Source of the DNA: Agelaius tricolor
Taxonomy: Eukaryota; Chordata; Aves; Passeriformes; Icteridae
Length of the DNA: 64,000 bases
Assembly (NCBI GenBank): GCA_023055355.1
Contig: JALJCS010000029.1
Coordinates: forward strand, 5,818,001-5,882,000
Direction: 5' to 3'
The notes beneath the pieces were generated by a model. That model made no database searches, was not told the DNA's origin, and was given only the letters and a program-made list of their open reading frames with translations. Positions 22,901 to 34,900 of the stretch are shown here, one piece after another (the stretch's first letter is position 1; each line of letters begins with the position of its first letter). The position numbers were made by a program, and so were the translations under genes.

Positions 22901-25900
22901 CAGTGGTGGCAGCAGCAGCTGTGCTTACGTCCTTCGGGCGCCCTCAGAGTGATGAAGTCGTTGGTGTTGTAGACCCTGCTCAGACACTGCACCTGCACCT
23001 TCACCTGGTAGCTGCAGTCGGGCTTGAGGACCTTGAGAACGCCGTTGGTTTTGTTGCTGTGGGTCTCCAGGACCTTCCAGATGCTCTCACTGACCATCCT
23101 GAGGGACAGAGGCACACGCCTCCAGTCAGGATGGGCTTTTTTAGCCTAGAACGTTTATATTTATCCCAAAAAATGGAACCATTTTAAAAGGCTGCTGTTC
23201 GTTTTGGTAGTGCCACACCAGCAATTTGAAAAGATGCCACTGGAAGGCCTAAACTAACCATGTCTTGGTGACTTATAAGCCCCTGAGCTTTTCTATAACT
23301 CTTGTGCTCAAATTTATTACCTTTGTTCTTGCTGTTAATGGTCCCACAAAGACAAGGCCCAAGTGGAAAAAAAAAAATGAATATAACAACTTGGTCAAGG
23401 AGGAAACCAATGCAATTTGTCAGAATTTCCCTCTGGGTGCACCTATTTTGTGTCTCTATTGCTACCAAATATTAGATTTTCCAAGCAGAACTTGATTAAG
23501 GAGCTCTGAAGGTCTCAGGCCTGATTCTCTGTGGTTCTCTGCAGTAAATACAGGCACACCTGTGCTCATGCTTGTCCTCTTTACCTGCCACAACACCAGG
23601 GAGAGGTGATGTACCTGTAGTAGATGTTGTAGACACAGGAGGTCGAGGACATCCTTTTGGGCCGAGCCCACGTCAGGGTGACATCACCAGAGAAATCAGC
23701 TGTCCACTGCAGGTTCTGGACCTTGTACACAATTGTGTCATCTGAGCAGAGAATGGGAAAAGGGAATTTACTGCAGGGAAACAAGCCCTGTGCCCAGGAA
23801 AGAAACAAGGGAACAGTGAGAGAGCAGAGAATGGGAAAAGGGAATAATTTGCTGCAGGGAAACAAGCCCTGTGCCCAGGAGGAGCTTTGTTTGTAACACC
23901 AGCAACAGGGGAGGCAGGAACAGCACTGACTGAAGGGATGTCACGTAAATGAGATGTGTGATTTGTCCTGGGCTCACAAAGGGCAGCTCAGAGCAGGGAT
24001 TTACCCCTGGTGCTCTCAGTTCTACCCAAAATGTCTTCATGCTGCAGCAGTCAAGCATCCCCTTTCCCCTAAGGAAAGATGAAGTGTGGCTGTTGATGAA
24101 ATACTGGGAATTCTGGAATTGTGTGAGTGAAACCTGCCCACTGTCACCCTTCTCCTGCTGTGATCAGTCTGTGCTGTCCCTGTCACCATCCAGGCCCTTT
24201 CTTTGTGTGTTTTCCCCTTATCACATCTTGTGCTCAGCAGCAGGACCAAGCAAAGGCTGGTAATTCCAGTTTGGGGCTTGCCTGGACACAAACTCTGGCT
24301 GAATCACTGCCTGACCTTCACAGAGGCATTCAGGGGATAAAATCACTGTGGAACCCAGCCCTGGCAGGGCTGGGGATGGGAGGTGCTGATCTGAAAAGCC
24401 CCAAATCTGTGCCCTGCTCCCACCAGACCACTCCCAGATCTCTCTTTGTGTGCCCAAATCCCTCTCTCTTTGGAGCCCAAATCCCACTGCTGTGGTTTGG
24501 CTCTGCTGGGGTGCTCAGCTTTGGTGCTGAAGAGAAACCAAGCAGAGCAGGGGCAAATTGCTGCTGTTTTGCTTTCCCTAAACAGCTGGAATTAAATCCA
24601 GCAGGCATGTGGGGGCATGGACAGCATGGCAAGGCAATTTTTCCAAGGGAAAATAAATGGTTTTCCCTCAGTGAAGCAGCTGAGTTGTGCATCTCAGCAG
24701 CTCCTTCCCCCTCCCCTGAACCCTGCTAGCCTCTCCCAATCAATATTTAATTAAAGAACTAAACCTGATTGATGCCCAGCCCCCCCAGCAGTTCTGTGGG
24801 GGAGCTGCTGAAGCTCATGGCTGGCTGCAGGCAGTGATCAATCCCTGCTATCAGCCCAGGGTGGGCTCTGTCCCTCTGCCCCCACCAAGGGACAGCCAGG
24901 GATGGCAGCAGGGCACGTGCCACATCCCCAGGGTCACCTTGCAAAGCAGGGCAGAGCAGGAGACTCATTTCACCTGTGGCCTGTGTAAAACAGCCAGCTT
25001 TGCTCCTATCCATCCTAAAACGATTTTTTTTTTTTTCCTCTCTCTGAGGCTGCTGGAAGACAAATTGTCAGTGCAGAAGCTGCTGGGAAGTTTGTCCCAG
25101 CTGGTGACAAATGGGTGAGGAGGCAGCTGGGACAACAGAGGCAGATAAATCAAGGATGTTGTGAGGGCAAGGTGACAGACCCAGGAGGGCACCTCTGTGT
25201 GCTGACAGGGAGCAGGGAGCGAGGGCTGGGACAGGGCTGCTGCTCACCTGTGCAGTTCCTCTCATCACTGCTGTCTGAGCAGTCCAGGTACCCGTCACAG
25301 CGCTCTGGCAGCAGGATGCAGGCCTCCCCATCCTCACACCTGAAGCCACTAGGGCAGGACAGGCTGCTTGGAGTGGCTGAAAAGAGGCACAACAGTTCAG
25401 GACTGGAGGCAGGGAAGTTCCCCCGGCAGCACTGGAATGTCTACAGGTGGCTGCACGCCAGGGATGGAGCTCAGGCTGCTGTGGCACACACTGGGCTGTG
25501 TCACACTCTGGGGTGGCTCCTGCTGGCTGCACCTTCAGAAGAACCTGGAGCCCATCCCATGAAAAACAACTGGACTTCTAATGGGAATAGCACCCCTTGG
25601 GCTCTTCATCCTTTTAAATTTTTTCTGTAAAGGATTTCTGTTTTCCGTACAGGATTTTTTCCTGCAGGGATTTCCCCAGCAATCAAAGCCTCCTCAGAGG
25701 TTTCCCTACCCTCACAAGTCTCGGGTACTCTAGTTGGTCAGAGTGACTCTGAGATATTTTACAAAGTCTCTTTTCTCAGCTCAGCTCTCAAAGAAGGAGT
25801 CAGAGCTGTTCAGTTCTCAGTCTCAAGGTTGTTCATTGTTTCTTATCTATAAAATTCTTTCTCCTGTCCTGCTGAGGTCCACTCAGCAAGACAGACCGAG

Positions 25901-28900
25901 GCACTCTGCCTGCCCCCAGGGTGGTGTTATCTTTTTATACTAAAAACTATGTGTACAATATTTACCATAACTTCCCAATACCCATCACCTGTGTTAGACA
26001 CTGAGCTTCTATTCTAAACCAATCCAAAAGTGCCACCATCACAGCAGAAGATGGAGGCCAAGAAGAAGAAGGAGAAAGGCTGGGCACACCCAGATTCCTC
26101 CATTTTGCCCCCTGAACCCCCATTCTAAAACCCCCAAAAATCTATTTTTCACCCCATGATAAATTCACTATCATTCTATTTAATTTGTCGTGGCTTAAAA
26201 TTCTCCATATAAGGGCTGGTAATTGTTTTTCCCAAGGGCTAAATCAAAGGCACAGGGGTCCTGGGCTCTGTGCCAGGGTCCCTGAGCCCCCTGGCAGGGG
26301 TTTGGGCACTCCAGGACAGCCAGAGGGATGTCCTGGGTTCTGACACTTGGGGAGATCCCCAGGGGAGAGCTCCAGGTGTGCCCCTGTCCCTGCCCACACT
26401 CACGGCAGTTCCTCTCGTCGGTGCCGTCCTGGCAGTCCCTGACTCCATCGCACCTCTTCCAGTTGGGAATGCACTTGTGCAGCTGCTGGCACTCGAACTC
26501 GAAGCGGCTGCAGCGCCCCGGCAGCGCCGGGGACGTGGCTGTCACATTGGGTCCTGCACACACAGAGAGGGACAGGAGAGCACCAGCGCTGGCACCGCCA
26601 CCAGGAGGGAGCAGCGCTGTCCCCGTCCCGGCTCCACTAGATGGCAACCTCCTTCCATCCAGCAGGTGATGGGGATGACGCCTTGGCCATCCTCTCTGCT
26701 GACTGCAGAGGGCTGGAAAAGCCTCTGCTCTGCAGGCAATGTGTAGCCATGATATTTTCTGAAAAATCCCTTTCTTTAGGATTTTTTTTTCTCCCGAGGA
26801 GCTGAGAGGCCTCGGGAACAAAATGCAAACAATGGTTATCTGCTGCTGTGGAATGCAACAGGTGCATCTGGGATTGGGCTCATGTGGTTATTTCTAATTA
26901 ATGGCCAAGCACAGTCCAGCTGGCTCGGACTGTCTGGTCAGTCAAAGGATTTTGTCATTCTCTGATGAAATCCTTTCTTCTATTCTTTTAGTATAGTTTT
27001 AATATAATATATCATAAAATAATAAATCAGCCTTCAGAAGCATGGAGTCAAATCCTCAAACACCACCAGAGCAATGTGCTGCTCTGGAGCACTGTCCCAG
27101 CTGGTGGCACTGCTGGAGGGTGAACAAAACTTTGTTTTACACCACAAATTTGCTTTACACCACAAATTAACCCTGCAACCTGGCCAGGCTCTGAAAGGGC
27201 AGAGCTCCTTGCAGATGTGATGTGGGAGAAGGGAAGGGGTGAGGGAGAGGAGGGCTTACTTGGGGTGGGACAGGCCTCTTCGTCAGAGCCATCGGAGCAG
27301 TCCTTGTAGCCGTCACACACCCAGCTGTTCATGATGCAGGCGCCGCTGTTGCAGCGGAAATGGTTGGGCAGGCACGTCGGGGGGATCAGCGTGGTAATGG
27401 GATGAACTGGAGAGCCTAAAAATACACCAGGGACAGCTGAGCTGAGCTCCTGCTCCTGGGTAAGCTCCCTGCTGGCTGAGGGGCAGGCAGGTGAGGCATC
27501 ACAAACCCAGTGTTTTTACATTGTGTCTGCAATCAGGATATCCAAAAACACAGAGTAAAAGATGCCTGAAAGTGGCCACTCCTGGGGCATTTTTGGAGCC
27601 AGGGGGGCTGAGTGGTCCTTCAGCAGGTCCCAGTCCCTGTCATGCCCCAGTCAGGGCCCCAGCAGTGTGTCCTTACCCTCGCAGTCCCTCTCATCAGACC
27701 AGTCCCCGCAGTCGTTCTCCTGGTCGCACTTCCAGCGGTTGGGGATGCAGTGCCCGTTCCCACACTGGAACTGGTAATACCGGGAGCAGTTGGGGGCTTC
27801 TGTTGGGTTTTCTGGCAAGGAGAGGAGAGTCCTGTGAGCCACAGGGGCACCTCAGCACAGCTCAGAGGTGGGAGCACCTCAGAGAGCATCACCTGAGCAG
27901 CACAAGCACATTCCTTCCTCTCCATCCCCAGCATTCCCATTCCTCCCAGCCCTCACTCTGTTGTTATCACTGCTGTCCGTGTTCTTCGTGGCCAGACACC
28001 ACCCCTGACCTCAGAACCAGAGCAGAATCCACCAGAGCATGGCAGAAATGGCAGGAGCAAACCCTGCAGCTCTGAAATGAGGCTGCAGCTGCCTCGCCTG
28101 GCTGGGTACAGCTCCTGCAGCCACCCGGGGAACAGTGGTAAATATTGGGTTTGGCTGTAAACTGCCTGTCTGCTCAGGGCTGGGAGGCTGTGCAGTAAAT
28201 ATGGTCACAGAGGAGTTAGTCAAGCACAAGATGTGCCAGGTTTTCTGCGTGCTTCACTTCACCTGCCTGCAGCAGGAGGGAAAATGACCCTGGTCTCCAG
28301 GTAGGACAGGCTGTGATGTGCTACACTCACACACACACGAGTGAGAACATGAGGAAGACACCGCTCCATGCTCCTGCAATCCAAAGGAAGCTGGAGCTGC
28401 AGCGGCAGGAGGCCCTGGGCGTGCTGCTCACCACAGTTTGCTTCGTCAGAGTAGTCACCACAGTCGTCCATCCCGTCACACTTCCACACCAGGCTGATGC
28501 ACACCCCGTTCTGGCACTGGAAGCTGAACTGGTCACAGGTGCGGTGGAACTCGGGGTCCTGGGCTGCAGGGGGAGGTTGGGTGTAAAGCTCAAGGGCTTC
28601 AGCAAAGCTTGAGCAGGAAGGAGCAGGCTCAGGGGCAAGCATGGATTTCTAAGCAGCTCTAGAGCCACTTTTTAGGAGAGCTGGGAGCTTCCTGGTAGCC
28701 TGGCTCTGCCCAGGGCTCTGTTTCCATGCTGTGGCCACCCCTCCCTTAGCAAAGGTGCCCAGGGTGACACTTACAGCACCCATAGCTGGCATCCCTGGCA
28801 TCTCTGGCTTTCCCCACGGCTCTGCTTCCATGCTGTGCCCACCCTCCCTTGGCAGAAGTGTGACACTGGTGACACAGCAGCCAGCATAGCTGGCATCCCT

Positions 28901-31900
28901 GGTAGTCTGGCCCTCCTCAGGGCTCTGGTCTCATGCTGTGGCAGAGGTGTGACACTTGTGACACAACAGAGTGTGTCACTCACAGCACCCAGCATACCTG
29001 GCATGCCTGGCTCATCCCAGGGCTCTGTTTCCATGCTGTGCCCACCCTCCCTTGGCAGAGGTGTGACATTTGTGACACCCACAGCACCCAGCATAGCTGG
29101 CATCCCTGGTAGCCTCCCCAGGGCTCTGTTTCCATGCTGTGCCCACCCTCCCCTGGGCATTTGTGGCACTCGTGACACTCACAGCAGCCAGCATAGGCGG
29201 CGTCCTCGTCGGAGCCGTCACGGCACTGGACGATGCCGTCGCACACCATGGAGTGGAACAAGCACTGCTGCCGGTTCTTGCACACAAAATCCATGTAGCG
29301 GGTGCACAGGGGCTCTGCAGGGATTGGGGAAGGACAGGGCTGGCACCTCTGCTGTCCCTGCAGCCAGCAGTGTCACCTGCCGGGCTCTGTGCAGCTCTGA
29401 GCGCAGCTCAGGGCGGATTTTGGGGATTTGCAGAGAGTTCCTGAGACAAAGGGTTTGAGCTGTGTCCCTGCACATGCTGCCCTCACCAGATCAGCCCTCA
29501 GGGCAGGCACAGGCACCAGGAGGGGTTTGGTGCCCCCCTGGCAGTGTCCCCCAGGCTGTGCCCTTTGCTGACCTGCTGATTTCACAGGGGGCTGTGACTG
29601 CGCAGTGAGGCTTCCCCATCATCTCCCAGGGCTTTACTCCCAGTGCAGTAAAGTGGCTTTACTGCCATCCCTGGCTTGGGCAGAAAGCTGGTTCAGACAG
29701 TACCTAATATGCTTAAACTACATGTTTTAGATTTTATGGATAAAATAAGACAAAACCCTGACTTTTTGAAACCCTTTAAAAATTTTTTTTTAAAGTAAAA
29801 CCTAGGTTTTGCTTTCAAGGGAAGGTGAGTTGAAGACACATAACCGTAGGAACTGCAAGGCTTCTGAAGGACCTACAGTTTATATCAATCCATCTCAGCA
29901 GATCATCATTTCTTTCCAATGACCATTTCTTTAAAAACCTGAGATGCTCTGAAGGTAACGATGTCAAAGTAACCTCATTCAACCTAACCTGCATCAAATG
30001 CTCACTAAATACTGCTAATCACAAACAACTTTTGTCAGTTTGTCTCACTGTCAGTGATCAAACTGCTAACATGGTGCCCTGGTTGAGCCATTGGTTGAGG
30101 TTTATTGTCTGGTTTAGCTGCTGGCTTAGGCTCAGTATCTGGTTTAGCCGCTGGCTTTGAGCCTGGGCTGTTGGCTGCAGCCTGAGTGACTGGGATAGCT
30201 GCTGATTTATCTCCCTGCCCTTCCTCTTCTGCTGCCCTACAGTATCTAGCAGTGTGCAATAATTCTCCTTAGGCTCATCCTGGTACTTCTCTTTCAGGTA
30301 TTTCCCCACCTCAGCTGGGTTCAGTGGGAAGTCCCAGACTATGGGGTCAGAGAATTCGTTCAGGATTTGGCCCATATCCTCCCATTTCCCACACCACTCA
30401 GGATGTTTCACTCCTGGGTCTACTCCTGGGTCAGGGGTCTCATCAGCCCCCCTAGAAATCCCAGCTCTCATTCTGGAGAAGCTGCAGACTGTACAGAGGA
30501 AGCTTACCAGACTGAATACCAGAAAGATTCTTTAACATTCAGGGGAAACTGAACACTCTCCAATAGCCGTGTAACAGATTCACAGGAGAAGAAGGAAAGG
30601 CTGAAAGGCCTCATCCCCTGCTCCTCCTCTAACAAACTGGGTGCAGAGCAAGGCACATGAGCTCATTAATGCTGCCAGCCCCAGAGCAGGGCCCCAGAGC
30701 CCCCCTGAGCCCGGTACCCACCACAGTGCTGCTCGTCCGAGGCGTCGGAGCAGTCGTTGATGCCGTCACAGTGTTTGCTGGTGGGGATGCAGGTGCCATT
30801 GGGGCACTGGAAGCCGTTGCACTTCTTCTCTGAAAGGCAGAATTAGGTGGGTGTTATGCAATTTTCGGGGGTTTGTTGAAGCTGTTTTAATTAGATAAAA
30901 AAAAAGCCAGGGTTGCTGTGGTATTCACATGCCCTCTGAGCATAGAGTGTTGTGAGACAAGTAGAGAAGAAGGGAGACACAATTCTTATCTTGCTTGCTG
31001 TGCCTGTGTTGTTCTAAAGTAGAATGCAATATGGAGATGGTTTACCCAAAGTGAGGATGCTTTGTTCCCTTGGCCTACCAGGGCCAATAAGTGTCTGTGT
31101 GTCAGATAGTATTAATTTATATAAATCATATAAATAAAATATTATATAAATAAAAGAATTATATTATTATATAAATAAAATTAATTATATCATTTGTATA
31201 AATATAATATTATATAAATGAAAGAATTATAATGTTATGAATAAAATAATTTATAGAAATTATAGAAATAAAATATTGTATAAATAAAAGAATTATTATA
31301 TTATAGAAATCAAATAATTTATAGAAATTCTATAAATCAAATAATTTATATGAATTCTATAAATAATATATAAATGAAAGAAAATAAGAGATATTTTCTT
31401 TCATTTATGATATTTATGTATTACATAAATAAATTAATTTATAGAAATTATAGAAATAAAATATTATATAAATGAAAGAATTATGATATTGTATAAATAA
31501 ATTATTTTTAATAAATTATATAAATAAAATATTAATTACTTTATCATACTATACACATCCCTTGGTGTGTATAGTATGATAAAGTAACTGATTTGCCTTC
31601 TGCTACCCACAGAGTCCTCCTCATCATTCTCTCCCCTTTGTTGGGGTCACCTTTGATTTACAATAGGTTTTCTCTGCACTGTGGCTGCTTTTGGAGGGGT
31701 GTGGGGCTCTCCCCTGGGTTTGCCGCTGTTTTAGCTCAGTGGGTGTGCAGAGATCCCCCCCGGCCGTGGCAGAGCCCCCCTCACAGTCAGGCCCCGTTAC
31801 CGCAGGTGCCAGGGTCCTCGTCAGAGCCGTCCTGGCAGTCGGCGTCGCCGTCGCACGCCCAGCGCTGCGGGATGCAGTGCCCGTTGTGGCACTGGAAGCT

Positions 31901-34900
31901 GGAGGCCTCGCAGGTGTGAGAAACTGCTGGAACCAGAGCAAGGGGACACCTGAGAGCGGGGCTGTCACCGTGTCCCTGCTGAGCTGAGAGTGCCAGGCCA
32001 CCCAATCCCGCCCTGCTCCCTCCCCTGCCCCAGGATCTCCCACCAGGGGCCCAGCACAAGCAGCCACCCCATGGAGCCCAGGCAGGAGAATTCCTTGAGT
32101 TTCCCATGGTCTTCCCCCCTCTGTGCCATCCTTGCTCACGAGCCTGCTGTGCCTCAGGGATGGCTTTTGCAGGGTAGAGATGTCCCAGAGCTCTCCCCAA
32201 AGTCAGCAGCCTCTGTCCCTTTGATCTCAGCCCTTGGGGAGCGTGGGCAGAGGTGACAGCAGTGGCACCGAGCCAGAGATGGTGAGAAATGCCACCGAGA
32301 TCAAGCAAGGCTTGGCAGAGCTGCAGAGTCCCCCGTGCAGAGCAGGACAGACTCAGAGAGAGCTTTTAATTAAGGCAAACAAGGCTCTTCTATGTTGCCA
32401 AAGCAAACAAGAAATACGATTCTCCCTGGGGGTTTTCCTTAGGCTCCTGTCAGGAAAATATCTGCCTGTGGGGTATCTGGGTTGCAGCCTGGTTTGTGTT
32501 GTCACTTCAGAGACAAATCCTGCTCCTCAAGCAGGAGAGCACTCAGAGTTATTGAGAAAAGCAGTGTTCAACTTAATTAAATGGCATGATCCTGAGTTTC
32601 AGGTTAGAGAGCGACATGCACTCACAGATATTTCCAAATAGTGCAATCTGCTGCAGTAATATTCTATTAGGTATTCAGCATGAAATGTAATTATTTCAGA
32701 TAAGAGGAATAATTGCAGCCCGGTGAAGTCAGACGGAATGTTCCTCAAATAATTGTGATCCTCTTAGATAATTCCAACTTGAGGCTTTACAAACCCGACA
32801 CGCTTTTTGAAGTAGGTTCCTCTCCTGTAGTAATTCTCTCTGGAGAAACTCATACGAGAGATAAGTGATACCAATATAAATTAAACCTTCTTAGAAAGCC
32901 ACACTCATGGAATACTAATGACCAGGATCAGCCCTGGGTGCTCCAGGCACAGCAAATGCCACGGGGGTGAGCAAAGAGGAGCTCAAAGACCTGAAAGGGA
33001 TCTCTTAAATCCTCCTGCCAGAGCCCCGGGACAGCAGCTGGTGCCACTCTCTGTCCCAAAGGCTCCAGGCTGCTGCCAGCATTCCCAGATGCTGGTCCCT
33101 GCAGGCTCCTCATGCCATGGAAAGCACTGCTTTTATCTTAAATATCCCATGGATGGCTTGATAAATACACCCTTGTGTCTTTTATCTTAAATATCCCATA
33201 CATGGCTTGATAAATACAGCCTTGTGTCTTTTATCTAAAATATCCCATGGATGGCTTGATAAATACAACCTTGTGACTTTTATCCTGAGATATCCCATAC
33301 ATGGCTTGATGAATACAGCCTTGTGTCCTTCACTGACAGACTGGTGCTCTGCCTGCTCTGAGAAGTTTCTTCTCGCACAAACACTGTGGTTTTTGGTTTG
33401 GTTGATAGTTTTGCTCGATTGTTTCTAGGGGAAAAGGCCAGTGCACTGCTATCTGTTTTATCTGATGAGAAAAAGGCTCTGTGTGGGTGTGTTAACCTCC
33501 GGAGGCTGCTGAGGAGCATCATCACTGTGGTGGTGAGGAGGGTGGAGTGCTGTGACTTTCCACTCCACACACACAGTGAGGCTCACAGGTCTTGCTGCAC
33601 AGGAGGCACAGGGTAGGAGCAAGGTTATTTCTGCCAGCCAGGCTGCTTTAATACAAGTTGTAGGTAAAACCAAGAGTGGGACTTCTTCTCTGTGGGACTC
33701 CCTGCTTAGGGCACCCTCTTTAGGTTTCTGAGCCCGTGGAGCAACGAGCTGCCAGAGGAGGACTAAAACTGCCAAACCAAACTTCCCAAACTAAACCTGC
33801 CTCTTCTTCACATCAACTAACTGTGGAGAAGCTGCAAAGAGCGTGCCTGTTCTCTGCACCTGATTAAAGGCAAGGAGACAGAGTGAAGGCTGTGAACTGC
33901 TGCCAGTGCCCACGAGCCTGGCTGCTGCCTCCCTGCAACACGGCAGCTCTGCTTGCAGGAGAGCTCTTTGGCTGCTCAGCAGCCACAAAACCACTTCCCA
34001 TCCCACAGAGCTTTGCCTGTGGGTGCAATCTTGCAGGTAAAAAGCAAAGTTGGGTCACTGTGCGAGCATCTCAGCTGCCGGCAAATTCCCAGTGAACCTG
34101 GGGGAAAGAAATCCTTGGAATTGGAGCATCACGTCACCCTAAGGTGCTCTAACAAGCAAGGAAACTGAGGCACGAGACACTGGCTCATATCTTCCAGGCT
34201 GGAAATAAAAAGTAGAAGCAGCAGGAGGCTCTTGAGCAACACCTGAGCACTCACCAGTGCAGTTTGCTTCGTCAGACCAGTCCCTGCAGTCGTTGTCCCC
34301 ATCACACATCCAGGACAGACGGATGCACATCCCTGAGCTGCAGCTGAACTCATCGTTCCTGCACTGGTGAGCTTCTGCAAACAAAATGTTGAGCTTCAGG
34401 TCACAGGAATACCCAAGGAGCAGAGAGGAAAGGTGGATAATAATGGCACAGAAATCTCCCAGCTGGAACACAGTGAGGGGAAGGACCAGCACATGGCCTT
34501 GCTCTCTTCTCCCGTCCCTCACTTCCCAGTACATGATGGTGCTGGGTTTTTACACATCCCTAATTCCCAAACACCCTGTAAATCCTGCTCCTGTCCCCCA
34601 TTTCCCAGCCCCCAGTAAACGAGGAGGAGACAGCCTGGGCAAACAGGGGGATCTTCCCCTCCATCACCCTGAGCATCATCCAGAGCAGGAGCACCTCTGA
34701 GCAGCACAGAGAGCAAAGGGGAGCAGCTGCCCACCCGTGCCCAGGGCAGGAGGGGCACTCACCACAGTGACTCTCATCGCTGTTGTCCCCACAGTCGTCC
34801 TCCAGGTCACATTTGTAGGACAGGGGGATGCAGGTCCCCGAGCCCTGGCAGCGGAACTGGGTCTCGGTGTCGCACACGGTGGTTGCTGATGGAGACAGGA

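Noticed and set aside
25690..26270. Protein-coding exon between LDLR-A repeats 10 and 11
   Set aside because: The block has LTR-like promoter motifs and no LDLR-A cysteine pattern; exons 32 and 33 already join in phase.
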